A stretch of DNA of 64,000 bases from Zeugodacus cucurbitae (Eukaryota; Arthropoda; Insecta; Diptera; Tephritidae): assembly GCF_028554725.1 (NCBI RefSeq), contig NC_071672.1:30462944-30526943 (forward strand), given 5' to 3'. Made by a program: the position numbers and the translations under genes. The first letter of the stretch is position 1. Each line of letters opens with the position of its first letter. This document shows, piece after piece, positions 24,784 through 36,700 of this stretch. Below the pieces are notes generated by a model, which was not told the origin of the DNA, searched no databases, and worked only from the letters and a program-made list of their open reading frames with translations.

Positions 24784-26265
24784 TTTTATACTCTCACAAC
24801 AAAGTTGCTAAAGAGAGTATAATAGTTTTGTCCACATAACGGTTGTTGTATACCAAAGTGATCAGGGTGAAGAGTGGAGTTCAAATCCGGATGTCTGTCT
24901 GTCCGTCCGTGCAAGCTATAACTTGAGTAAAAATTAAGATATCTTAATACCCCTGACAGACGGCGGCGTTAACTCGGAATAACTGCTTTAATCGGGGTTA
25001 ATTCGAGAGTTATCTCAGTTAACTCCGTTTGCTAACTCCCATTTAATCCTCAAAATTTTAGAGAGTTAGTGGGAGTTCGTGGCATTTTCGTTGGCAACAT
25101 TGTTAAACATGGGCGCTTTTTATCTATTGTGAATGAAAATATGCAATACTGACAGATGTTTTTCAAATGAAATATCAAATGAATCAGAAATCAAATGAAA
25201 TGGAAATATTATTGCCAATCAGCTGTTATGGGAGTTTATAATTCGCTTTGCTGCCGGCTGTCACCCACAAAATTGGAACTGATTAAAAGCGCAGTTAATC
25301 TGGGATAACTCTGCCGTCTGTCTAGCGTATTAATGAAACTTGGAACACGTGTTCCTAGGCTATAAGGGTAAAATTTGGTACAAATGATTATTCTAGGAAG
25401 GGGCACATTTGGATGTAATTTTTTTGGGAAAGTGGGCGTGGCCCCGCCCCTACTAAGTTTTTTGTACATATCTCGTAAACTACTAAAGCTATGTCAACGA
25501 AATTTTCAGCAGTCGTTTTTTTCAGGTATTTCCTAATATAGTCCAAAAATGGAGGAAATCATATTATAACCACGCCCACCTCCCATACAAAGGTTATGTT
25601 GAAACTACTAAAAATGCTTTAATTCAGTAAGCAAAACCAACAGAAACCTTAAATTTCATTATAAATAAGGTACAGAAGAGCTGCACTCAAAATGGTATAC
25701 AAAATTTTAAATGGGCGTGGTTCCGCCTACTTATGGGTCAAAAACCATATCTCCGAAACTACTCAACCAATTTCAATGAAATTCGGTTTGTAATATTTCC
25801 CTTGCATCCCAATTATATGTTCTGAAAATAGGCCAAATCGGTTCACAACCACGCCTACCTCCTATATACCAGAACTTTGAAGTCGATATGAATCGTTTAC
25901 TTTACAATATATAAAGTAATCACTACTGAAGATATCGGAACAGAACTTTGTACAAATACTACATTTATAGCGTGGCATCGCCCTTCTAAAAATCGTCGAA
26001 ATCGAACCATACATTTTTAAGGCCCCATATATCGAACATGTAGACCTCAGGGCTTCTAATTTTTTTTTACCTTAAATATATTTTGAAGAAATTCGGAGGG
26101 AATATCTTTCATTTAATAATATGTCTCCGTGCTTAAAATACTATAAATATAAGAGTTTCCAACGATGACGAATATGTGGGTCAAATTGTGTGTTATTTTA
26201 ATAAAATTAAATAAATATATTGCGAAAGTATAAAATGTTCGGTGACACCCGAACTTAGCCCTTAT
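24784..26265 (-). mobile_element. Family B repeat, copy 3 (interrupted by a MITE)
   Basis: Opposite orientation. Starts tttttatactctcacaacaa and ends gttcggtgacacccgaacttagccc. Full set of internal blocks, including ccacgcccac and the ttcaaatccggatgtctgtc region. It is split by a 382-bp element at 24948-25329; the flanking halves rejoin cleanly at gatatcttaa|tgaaacttgg. Confidence 0.82.
24948..25329. mobile_element. 382-bp TTAA-flanked MITE nested in family B
   Basis: TTAA lies directly on both sides (24944-24947 and 25330-25333), and the interrupted family B sequence has a single TTAA, so this is a target duplication. The ends are imperfect inverted repeats of about 40 bp sharing the core GACAGACGGC (left TACCCCTGACAGACGGCGGC; right, reverse complement, TACGCTAGACAGACGGCAGA). 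Inside are repeated gttaactc/gttaattc words. TTAA targeting suggests mobilisation by a piggyBac-like transposase. No coding capacity. Confidence 0.85.
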
Positions 26266-26365
26266 AATGGCGTTTATACGAAATGAGAATTGACGAATCT
26301 TTTCTATTTAGCTCTAAATTTGGATTTACAGTTACAACGCTATTTTGTACATTAGAATCAATATT

Positions 26366-26808
26366 TTTATACTCTCGCAACAAAAGTTGCTAAGTATTAT
26401 AGTTTTGTTCACATAACGGTTGTTTGTAAATCATAAAACTGAACGAGTTAGATATAAGGTTACATATGTATATCAAAATGATCAGGATGACGAGAGATTT
26501 GAAATCCGGATGTCTGTCTGTCCGTCCGTCTGTGCAAGTTGTATCTTGAGTAAAAATTAAGATATCTTGATGAAAATTGGCACACTTGTTTCTTGGCACC
26601 ATAGGAAGGTTGCTTTCCGATGGGCAAAATCGGACTACTGCCACGCCCACAAAATGGCGAAAACAGAAAACACATAAAGTGTCATAACTAAGCCATAAAT
26701 AAAGTTATGAAAGTAAAATTTCAAATAAAGGATCGCACTAGTAAGGGGCATATTTGGATGTAATTTTTTGGGGGAAGTGGGCGTAGCCCTGCCCTTACTT
26801 GTTTTTGT
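26366..26808 (-). mobile_element. Family B repeat, copy 4 (internally deleted, 443 bp)
   Basis: Starts atttttatactctcgcaaca and includes the ttgaaatccggatgtctgtc region and ccacgcccac. It jumps from gtgggcgtagccctgccc straight to the family terminus ttacttgtt, so the central part and the terminal hairpin are missing. Confidence 0.75.
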
Positions 26809-27195
26809 TAGCAATGTCTCTTTTATCTAGAATGCTTAGCTTTTCCTTAAAATAGAAGTCTAAGTCTATGTTAAAAAGCAAAGATGCCTCCCTTCAGGTC
26901 AAGGCCTAAGATTATTCTTTTTTTTTAAATAAAAAGCTTATTATCAAATAAATTTGGCAGTGTTATGTATAAAGCAAATAAACAGATGCATAATACTGAA
27001 AAAGATTTCACTCTAAGCCTGTTGTACATAAGTTGTAGGTTTAAAATTGCAGTGTAAGTTAAAAATAGATTTTTGCAAAATCCTCTATTGTCCAAATAAC
27101 CTATCCAAGTAGCTATAGAAATGAAAAAACCCACTTGACAATCTCCGACAAACCCCTTTTCATAAATATTGAAGCTATTTATTTATCTTCTCTGC
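26809..27195. other. Spacer, no gene seen
   Basis: AT-rich unique sequence between family B copies 4 and 5. Only short chance frames. Confidence 0.5.
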
Positions 27196-27280
27196 ATTTT
27201 ATACTCTCGCAATTTATTGAAGACATTTTATTTACATAACACACAAATTTACCCATAAATTCGGCATAAAGTTTAATAGA
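27196..27280 (+). mobile_element. Family B repeat, copy 5, left part
   Basis: Begins cattttatactctcgcaatt and continues through the subfamily stretch ttcggcataaagtttaatag, where copy 6 is inserted. The outermost aacaagtaagg end is missing. It resumes at 27978. Confidence 0.7.
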
Positions 27281-27977
27281 GCAAGTAAGGAAGGGCTAAG
27301 TACGGTTGTGACCGAACATTTTATACTCGCGTAATATATTTATTTAATATTATATAATAGACAATTTGACCTACATTTTCGTCATATATATGGTATAAAG
27401 TCCTTTGAAAGTTGGAAACCCTAATATTAGGTTAGAAGCACCGAGGTTCTCATGTTCGATATATGGGGCCTTGAAAACCTATGGTCCGATTTCGGCGATT
27501 TTTAGGAAGATATATAGGAAGTAGGCGTGGTTGTGAACCAATTTGGCCTATTGTCATTGGGATGCAAGGAAAATATTACAAACCAAATTTCATTGAAAAC
27601 TTAGTAGGGGGCGGGGCCATGCCCACTTTCCCAAAAAAAATTTCATCCAAATATGCTCCTACCTAGAACAATCCTTTGGACCAAATATTATTTCCATAGC
27701 TTTATTTATGGCTTACTTATGGCACTTTATGTGTTTTCGGTTTTCGCCATTTTGTGGACGTGGCAGTGGTCCGATTTTTACTCAAGTTACAGCTAGCACA
27801 GACGGACGGACGGGCGGACAGACAGACATCCGGATTTGAACTCCACTCTTCACCCTGATCACTTTGGTATATATAACGTTATATCTAACTCGTTCAGTTT
27901 TGGGTGTTACAAACAACCGTTATGTGAACAAAACAATAATACTCTCTTTGCTCTTTACTTTGTTGCGAGAGTATAAT
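27281..27977 (+). mobile_element. Family B repeat, copy 6, nested inside copy 5
   Basis: Starts agcaagtaaggaagggcta and ends gttgcgagagtataata, with an internal deletion after the first ~300 bp. Sequence on both sides matches contiguous positions of the related copies at 23.5 and 39.7 kb, which shows the insertion. Confidence 0.75.
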
Positions 27978-28810
27978 AACGAAAATCATCATGTATAGAG
28001 ATGAGGGCTGAGGTGATTCCTGAACCGATTTCATTAATTTTCACCAGCAAGGTACACTATATCCAATATACGCTCACTTAATTTTGCTAAGATATCTCAC
28101 ACATTAACCAATACATATATGCGGAATAAAACCTATAATTAGGTATATGGGAGCTAGGGATGTTATAACCCGATTTTAATAATTTTTGGAACAGAGACAC
28201 ACTATTTGAAGAAAACAATTTCCTCTGAATTACATTAAATTATCAGAGAGATTAACCCATATTTTCGATTAAAATTTACCCTTAGGCGCTGAGTTCAACA
28301 TGTTCGATATCTGGGGTCTTGAAATGTTATGGTCCGTTTTCGACTTTTCACAATTGATGCCACAGATGATACATATGTACTATTTGTATACAGTTTTATT
28401 CCGATATCTTCATTGGTTCCTTATGTATACATTATAAAGTGGAGGAATGAAATGGAATTCAAAAATGAGTTATTGAGTTATCGTGATTGTGAACCGCTTT
28501 CGCCCATTTTGTATCCGTGTTATCAGGATCAGAAAATATATAACGAATTTAATTGAAATCGGTCAAGTAGTTCTTGAGATTTGAGTGCAACTTTTTTCTG
28601 CCATTTCTTCAGTACATTTTAGTGTTTCTGGTGTTTTCCGTTAGTGAGTTAACGCTCTTTTAGTAATTTTCAACATAACCTTCGTATAGTGAGTGGGCGT
28701 GGTTATTATCCGATTTCACCTATTTTTATGGTATGTAATGGGGTACGTAAGGGAAGTGATTGCAGAAAGCTTTTTTGATTGCAAGGTGTTATTTGGGGGC
28801 AGGGCCACGT
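27978..28810 (+). mobile_element. Family B repeat, copy 5, right part
   Basis: Continues with aacgaaaatcatcatgtata and gagggctgaggtgattcctg, includes gtgggcgtggttattatccg, and fades at about 28810 (ggcagggccacg). The standard right end is missing. Same subfamily as copies 2 and 8. Confidence 0.65.
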
Positions 28811-29359
28811 TATGCTTGCGGATGATCAACTGACAACGTCCATGGCAGCGGCGGCAGCCAGTGAGATTGCGAAACAGTATTTGATCGTGGCACTGAATGA
28901 CCACAGTAATACGCTGTGACAGATGTCCATGGAGTGGTGGAAAAAAGCTATTGAAAGCCCTCATCTAGTGGACGCTTAGAAACCTATACGAGAACACGTT
29001 GGAAATTGGTGGAGATCCTTCTCCATTTCGGTACAGAAGAGATCGTGGCGACTTCACTAGTCCTATAGGTGGCGAAGAAGGCACCTACTCAGAACTCTGA
29101 TGTTACAAAACCGAGATTTGAGGGTGCTCAAGGTGAATCTTCACACAAATTTAATCGCCTCACCCGAGCTCCGTATCAACGTAGAAATAGGGCTACGTGT
29201 AACGTAGTCGCTAGGCTAAAGTCACATGCATGGCTTTGCGGCCTGCCAAACTAACGTACTAATTATTATTCAAAGTTTCGTACTCACCTTTATTTTCATT
29301 GCAGACGTAACCCTTTGTGAGTTGGCCAAATAAATTGAAATTAAGTTAGCAATTCTCGA
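28811..29359. other. Unassigned stretch, possible retroelement scrap
   Basis: Somewhat GC-richer than its surroundings. A 61-codon plus frame at 29069-29254 (MAKKAPTQNSDVTKP) is not recognised. I cannot support a gene here. Confidence 0.35.
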
Positions 29360-29445
29360 ATGTTCTTCTTCTTCTTCTTGAGTGGCGTAGACAGCGCTTA
29401 CGCGGTTATATCCGAGTCCATAGCACCGCGTCACGCATCTCTACT
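29360..29445 (-). repeat. Possible LINE 3' end with (GAA)n tail
   Basis: On the plus strand a cttcttcttcttg run is followed by agtggcgtagacagcgctta and cgcggttatatccgagtcc. On the minus strand this reads as sequence ending in a GAA-type tail, as some LINE 3' ends do. Identification rests on recall of a common fruit-fly repeat and is tentative. Confidence 0.4.
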
Positions 29446-29868
29446 TTTGGCAGTTTTTTTTTTGGCCGTCAATCCCGACCTGCCCATTGTTTGAGATCCA
29501 ACGGCCTTCAACCACGACCGTTTTCGCTTGACACTGTCGTATGTGATCAATTTTTCGTGGCCAGTTACCATCCGCTTCAAAAATGGATCGAGTTCGTTCC
29601 GTTTCATCGCAGGCGTTGATTCGGTCCAGAAGGTTTTTTTGCGTCAAATCATACGGCACCCAAACATCAAACCTTTTTGTGTATCCCGCGGGCTGGCTTA
29701 TCCATGGTGTCGTTTTCACCTGCTCTGAATCGTCGAAACCATTCCTCCGCAGTTCGAAGTGATAGAGTACCGTCCTCCAAAACATCATTAATCTCATGGA
29801 ATGTTTCTCTAAAGGATTTGCCTTTAATGAAGGAAAATAGCGCGAATTTCGGCGTTAGCGAGCTCCAT
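29446..29868 (-). pseudogene. mariner-family transposase pseudogene
   Basis: From the ATG at 29868 (minus) the reading runs MELANAEIRA, then after a +1 shift SFIKGKSFRETFHEINDVL and TAEEWFRRFRAGEND, the N-terminal helix-turn-helix region of mariner transposases. It then jumps to DVWVPYDLTQKNLLDRINAC, the WVPHEL-type linker block. A region corresponding to the second DNA-binding half is missing. The segment after it (FEADGNWPRK) matches the area of the first catalytic Asp motif only weakly, and the DDD catalytic core is otherwise lost. It is dead through a frameshift, an internal deletion and a truncated C-terminus. Confidence 0.8.
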
Positions 29869-30119
29869 GTTTACACGTCTATAACTGTAGAATGTAATAT
29901 CCGAACTAATCATGCATAGCGTCGTTTTGTAGGTTATGTCAAGACATTTCAAAGATGTATAGAATTGCCAGATACGAGCTCTGTAGCGCTTCATACATAG
30001 CCGCCAAATTCAAAAGACCAAAAGGCGGAAGGGAGATATTTGCCAACCTAATATAATATATATAGATATAGCTGGGCAAGCTTCAGACTTGTCGGAATAC
30101 CACTATCCGGGCAGCTTTC

Positions 30120-30640
30120 GTAAAAATCATTCTTGCAATCATCTATTGGAAACCGATGCGCCTCCCAGAACAGTACATTAAGAGTACCTTCCGCAAATAC
30201 GTTGACGACCTACAGTACTCTACCGACCGGACTACGGATGCGACAGACTTTCGACAAGCACTGAACGCATTTCTCATAGAACCCATTGACATCTCCATCG
30301 ACTCACTCCATATGAATGGCGTACTTGGAGATACATCACCCATCGCAGACACAGAGCTCAAGTTGCCTCGTGAAATTATAGTGACTTTCGCGCAACTTCG
30401 TTCTGGATACTGTAGCAGGTTAAACTTCTACTTATCCAGACTGAACCACGACATACTCAATATATGTCCTGCATACAAAGAGTCCCCTCATGCCCCTAAA
30501 TTCCACTCATCTAACACCCCATTCCCGTGGCCGACCCTGTCGAAACAACTCGTTCCCTTTTAAGGTACTTTAGGCTTACCGATTCAACAGGTTTGGTCAA
30601 CCGCTACAACAACAACAACAACGAACCAGCGCACCTGCAT
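30120..30640 (+). pseudogene. Non-LTR retrotransposon ORF2 C-terminus (3' end of a LINE)
   Basis: A 135-codon frame (30156-30563) contains YIKSTFRKYVDDLQYSTD, LPREIIVTFAQLRSGYCSRL, NFYLSRLNHDI and ICPAYKESPHAPKFH. The LAQLRSGYC...YLSR block and the C-P-C-H-type region mark the end of Jockey/I-type LINE ORF2. A frameshift near 30527 then gives DPVETTRSLLRYF. A (CAA)n stretch at 30605-30622 follows. The 5' remainder of the element is missing, which is normal 5' truncation. Related to the fragment at 57290-57880, which covers the part of the protein just before this one. Confidence 0.78.
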
Positions 30641-30740
30641 TCGTATTCATTACTCTGTAATAATAATAACGAAAATTTCTATTCCACTTTTATTGTAGCT
30701 TTTAAAAGAATATTTTACACACACACATATACATAAAATA

Positions 30741-32550
30741 CAATTACATTCATTATATAATATTTTATGTTTTTATGAATTAATTAGATATATGTACTCA
30801 CATTTTTATTCATTTTTGACTTTTTATTACACAATTTGTTTTGTATTTAATTTCCTTTATTATTTTTTTGTTTTTGTTTCATCTGACCTAGTTCTACGCT
30901 TTGTTGCAACTGTAGTTATTGGTGAACACTTCTGCAAAGAGTGTGCCAATGCCACCCTTCCACATACATAAGAAATCTCCTTTTTGGTATTTAGCTGATA
31001 TTTTTATATAACCCAAGGCTGATTTGAACTTCAGCTATTTGATTTTGTATTCGATTGAACTGATTGATTCATAATTTAATGTACTTGTGTACGTAGAACT
31101 ACATACATATTTTGCACTACATACAATTTACATAGAGAAATCATTAACGAATTTCATTTCATTTTGTCTACTAAACATTACTACAATGTAAAGCGATTGT
31201 TCACAAAATATTACTACACGCAAATAACGGAATTCGAATTTTTTACAAGTTTTTTATGTAAACGTTTGTAGTTACCGTGCAATAGATTTGTATGCTTTTA
31301 GGATATGTTTTAAGACAATTTTTCATTACATTTCATTTTTTAGAAAATATGCAATATTGCGTGTCACAAATCGCAAAAACAAAATCACAAAAAACACAGA
31401 AAAATAGGGATTTAACTGATTTAATTGAACATACACTTGTAGCACCTGTACTGATGCTGATGATATCCTGTTATTCATGATCAGTCTTCACTCTTCAACA
31501 TACATATAAAATATATATGAAATACATAATAAGGAAATAAAACTAAACTCAAGTTGGAAGCACGAATCGATTTCATAACCCTTACAAAAAATTTTTATAA
31601 AAACGCAAAAATGTGCTGGTGTACAAAAAATAAAATACTTTCTTTATTATTAACTTTATTATGCTTAAATCTAGTGCCAGCTTAACTGGCGTTAGTTATA
31701 AATTGACCCTAGTACCACAAATGAGAATTGTGTGTTGTGGAGTAAGACAAATAAAATTTGAATAAACTCACAATTGTTGAGGTCAGCAGATTTTATTTGA
31801 AAAAAAAAAATTGTTTTAATTTTCTTAACTTCTTTGGTAAACACAAATATTATCCGCTGTATAAACTAATTTGATTTAATTTAATTTTTTTAATTGCGCT
31901 TTTATATGTCACAAACAAAACAAAATCAAATAAGTAAATCACAAAATATAACAGATAAAGAGAAGTCATCAATGGTTAAAATATGATTTTTTATTGGTAT
32001 ATGTATATAGGTATGTGCGTGTTAAATGCGAGTTTTGCGAAGGTCTAGAGTTTCCGCACAGCTACAAAATATGTAGCCACTTTATCCAATGCAACCCTTA
32101 TAATCAAGCATTTAGAGTACACACATCGAAACTTATATAAGTATGTTGCTGTTGTTTGTTGACTTCTGTTGTGGGATTTTATGCCCGATCTTATAAAACT
32201 AATTTATCTATGCCCTAAATAGTAAAGTAAAGTATGTACAATATGCCAACTAAGTGAGAAATGAATGTTGAAACAAGCTTCATTTTATCTGCATACTGCA
32301 TACATACATACATGTATGTGTAACTGCGTGTACATTTCAAATTATTCTATCTAGTTGTGTTCATTGGCATAGTGCAATGACACATTTATCATTGAATATA
32401 ACACATATTCTAGTATTACTGTGTATTACATGAATTTGCAGCGCAGCTTTTCAAACGCCAAGAAACTACTTTTCATTTTATGTTAAACCTTAAAAAAACT
32501 CAATTGAAATTATATTAAATATAATAAAATGTAAATAAATTCAAAATACT
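30741..32550. other. AT-rich intergenic sequence
   Basis: No convincing coding, RNA or mobile feature. Long T/A runs and short chance frames only. Confidence 0.5.
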
Positions 32551-33741
32551 GATTTTTATACTCACGCAACAAAGTTGCTAAGAGAGTATTATAGTTTTGT
32601 TCACATAACGGTTGTTTGTAACACCCAAAACTAAACGAGTTAGATATACGGTTATATATACCAACGTGATCAGGGTGAAGAGTGGAGTTCAAATCCGAAT
32701 GTCTGTCTGTCCGTCCGTCCGTCTGTGCAAGCTGTAACTTGAATAAAAATTAAGATATCTTAATGAAACTTGGAACACTTATTTCTTGGCACTATAGGAA
32801 GGTTGCTTTCGAAAAATAAGAGCAAAATCGGACCACTGCCACGCCCACAAAATGGCGAAAACCGAAAACACATAAAGTGCCATAAATAAAGCTATGGAAA
32901 TAAAATTTGGTATGAAGGATCGCACTATGATGGGGCATATTTGGATGTAATTTTTTTGGGGAGGTGGGCGTGGCCCTGCCCCCAAATAGGTTTTTTGTAC
33001 ATATCTCGGAAACCAATAGAGCTATATAAACCAAACTTTCTGCAGTCTTTTTTTTTAGTCAATTCTTAATACAGTCCAAAAATGAAAGAAATCGGATCAT
33101 AACCACGCCCACCTCCCATACAAAGGTTCGGTTGAAAAGTACTAAAAGTGGGTTAACTCACCAACGAATAACGTCAGAAACACTAAATTTCACACAAGAA
33201 TTGGCAGATGGAAGCTGCACTCAGATTTTTTTACAAAATGGAAAATGGGCGTGGTTCCGCCTACTTATGGGTCAAAAACCATATCTCCGAAACTACTCAA
33301 CCAATTTCCATGAAATTCGGTTTGTAATATTTCCCTTGCATCCCAATTATATGTTCTGAAAATAGGCCAAATCGCTTCACAACCACGCCTACTTCCCATA
33401 TACCAGAACTTTGAAGACGATCTGAATCGGTTACTTTACAATATATAAAGTAAGCACTAGTGAAGATATCGGTGCAGAACTTTGCACAAATACTATGTTT
33501 ATAGTGTGGCAGCCCCATTCTAAAAATCGCCGAAATCGGACCATAGGTTTTTAAGGCCCATATATCGAACACGAGGACCTCGGTGCTTCTAACCTAATAT
33601 TATGGTTTCCAACTTTCAATGGACTTTATACAATATATATGACGAATATTAATTATATACTCATAATATAAAGTTAAATAAATAAATTGCGAGAGTATAA
33701 AATGTTCGGTTACACCCGAACTTAGCCCTTCCTTACTTGTT
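32551..33741 (-). mobile_element. Family B repeat, copy 7 (near full length, 1.19 kb)
   Basis: Starts atttttatactcacgcaaca and ends gttcggttacacccgaactt followed by agcccttccttacttgttt. It has the complete block order and best represents the family: ttcaaatccgaatgtctgtc, ccacgcccac, gtgggcgtgg, and the terminal hairpin GTTCGG/CCGAAC about 18 nt from the end. Confidence 0.85.
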
Positions 33742-36700
33742 TCTAATTAAACTGTTGATAAAATTATATTTTATTTATGTTTCAAACATCTTTTAAACAA
33801 TACTAAAATACAACCACCAGCTAGTACAAAGTCAAACGCTTTTTCGGGAAGTTTTTGTTATTGGTTGTGTAAAAACCATTAAAACTGATCATTTTCAAAC
33901 GCATATATTTATGTGTTTTTTTGGCAGTTATTTTAATTTAAATTTATATAGAGTAGTCCATTTGGCTTCCAAATTTATTTTAGTATAGCACATAATTCAT
34001 AATTAATTCAATTAAAACAAAAATATTAAACATTAATTAATTAAAAATTAAATTTAAATGTGTATAAATAATAACGACGCCCAGTATATAACATACTGCG
34101 GGTTTGGAACTAGTATGAATGCTTTTGTTCAAGTTCAAATATAGTATGCTTGCTTTGCATTTAAACAAATTGTTTTTTGTTCAAATATACATTGTTTTTG
34201 TTATTGCCCTGTTTTGTGATACTTCTTAAAGCGATTTTGTTACTAATTCGTCACACAAACCTATAGCCGTTTGTCAAATTATAGAATGAGTACATTTTGT
34301 TGCCATTTACGTTACTTGTGTCTTCCTAACTTGCATAATGCTTTGGCAGAAGTGTAGTACGCACATGTTCGTAGGAGTTTAACTCCAAGCTTACACACTC
34401 AGCAGTTCGTACACCGTTTTGTATAAGCAGAGAAGCTGATTATTGTCTTCTTTCATGCTTGGTTTGTGTAGAACGTTTAACCATATGTTGTTTACATATT
34501 CAATTTATGTTGGATTGCTTAATTAAATTCATTCAAACGTTTACTCTAAAGTTGCACGAATTTTTCGCAAGTAACGCATAACCTTTTGCATATTATATAT
34601 AGTTTACTAATATATTGTTAGTGGCATATTTGTTAAAAATCATTTGTGGGTGTTTACACATTATTTATTAACTTTACATTTGCTTGTTCATAATGTAGTT
34701 ATAGTAGTGTTAGGGTTTTTTCCATATAAGTTTACCATACTCGTACAGGATTTACGCACAACCACAAATATTACGCTATTTTCTTATTGTTTTTTCTTTT
34801 TTTAACTCATTGTATACATTTACATTTCTAACTACGTATTTTTATGTGATGGGTCATGTAAATCAATATTATAAAATATATTAACCAAATCTAATATGGA
34901 ATTCAATGTAAAATTTAAAATTCGCCTAGAAAGAAAATCAGGACGGACACTCCAGCAGCAATTCCCCGCATGATTCGAGTAGTGTTCAAGCAATTATTTT
35001 GTACGCACTTGTACCAAGAATGATAGAATATCTAATATCGATCATTCCTGCACTTGTACATTGAATATACTGCCTTTCCTGTAAGACAAGTCACTACACA
35101 CAACTCAACGGGGAACACCTTTTATGTTATCTGTGCGCATTGAACATATTTATACAGTTTTATTATTGTTTAAACTGAATATAAATACGCGAAAAGTGCA
35201 GCAACTTTTGAATGGGGTCATAAAATCCGATGGGTTTAAAGTCTACAAGTCTGATTACTATTATTATAATTGTTTGTGCTGCAATAGTATTTAATATTAT
35301 GACACTTGAAACATTATTTGCAAACATGTATGTGTCGATTAGTGTATCGATAACGATAAGAGTGTCATATAGCTGTTACATTTCAACTTTCTTTGAAATT
35401 AAATTCAATAAAGTTACTAGTAAAATCCAGTAACCGACTCATAAATCACTAGCATGTTCATTGTCAAAAATAATTAGTCATAAAATAAGAAATTTTGTAA
35501 AATATTATTATAAACATGTATGTATATAATATCGCGTAGTTGTAACTATATTTTAACTATTTTCACGTTGATAAATATCGTACAATATTCAAATTGACAT
35601 ATATATGCACAAAAGCACGCTACACAGAGCAGTTATATGAAACGTTTTTCGTTCGAATGGTTTTTTACAAAAATTTTAATATCTAACTTATAATTAAAAA
35701 TTACAAGCTTCCATACTTTAAGTGTTTATGTGTGTACCAACAAACACATATGTGTTATATATATATAAATCTATATAGCTATATATAAATATGTTGTATT
35801 ATTTAAACCATTAAATCGTTTATGTTAGAAAAAGAAAGTGGAAATGATGCGCTCGCAATTTTTATCGTTGTTTTTCAATGGAATGAAGTTCAAAGTTGTG
35901 TACAAACTTCAACATACGCCACTATCTTGAAAATCGTTTAATTTAATGGAAAAAATGCAATTTTAAATGCACACAATTTGCAATATACTTAGTTAATTAA
36001 AATGTTATGTTACAATCGAACACACTGCATGTTGCATGTTGTTCGCTAATACTAATTACAATGACTTCTATCACATAACAATATTGAACGAATATTCAAA
36101 CCTCACGTTCCTTTAAACCAAACCTTGACGAAAACAGCACAAACATTAAACTGCAGCAATTGAACATAAACATTTTAAACGAAATGAAATGATGAAAATA
36201 TTAATATAATTACGTTTAAAATAGCTTATGTAAAACTTGTGTTTAACTTCACGTTTTGTTTGCGTTTTATTCACTTTATCAAAACTTATGCTAAATTGTT
36301 TATAAATATAATATATACCATTGTATAATAATAGTATTACAATACTCTCGTGACATTTTTACTTTAGCAGCTGAATACAGAATCACAAAAATATTGAAAA
36401 CATGAAGCAATAAAATTATAAGTGCCTAAAAGAATGTAGTGCAAACAAATAAAAATATAAAAAATACTAATGTACATATAACGCGCTTTAAAAAATATAT
36501 TATTACAAACTTACTCCACGATTGTGATTATAAATTCCCGCTGTACTCTAATTTATTGAAAATAATCTTTTTTGTGAATTCTTTGTAAAGAAATAGGTTA
36601 TATTCTGTATTCCGGCAGCTTGTGAAATGTGCACTCAACGTTCGGAAATGGCAATAAATATTGGTTGTATGGTGATATGTAGCGCAAATTTTATAGTAAA

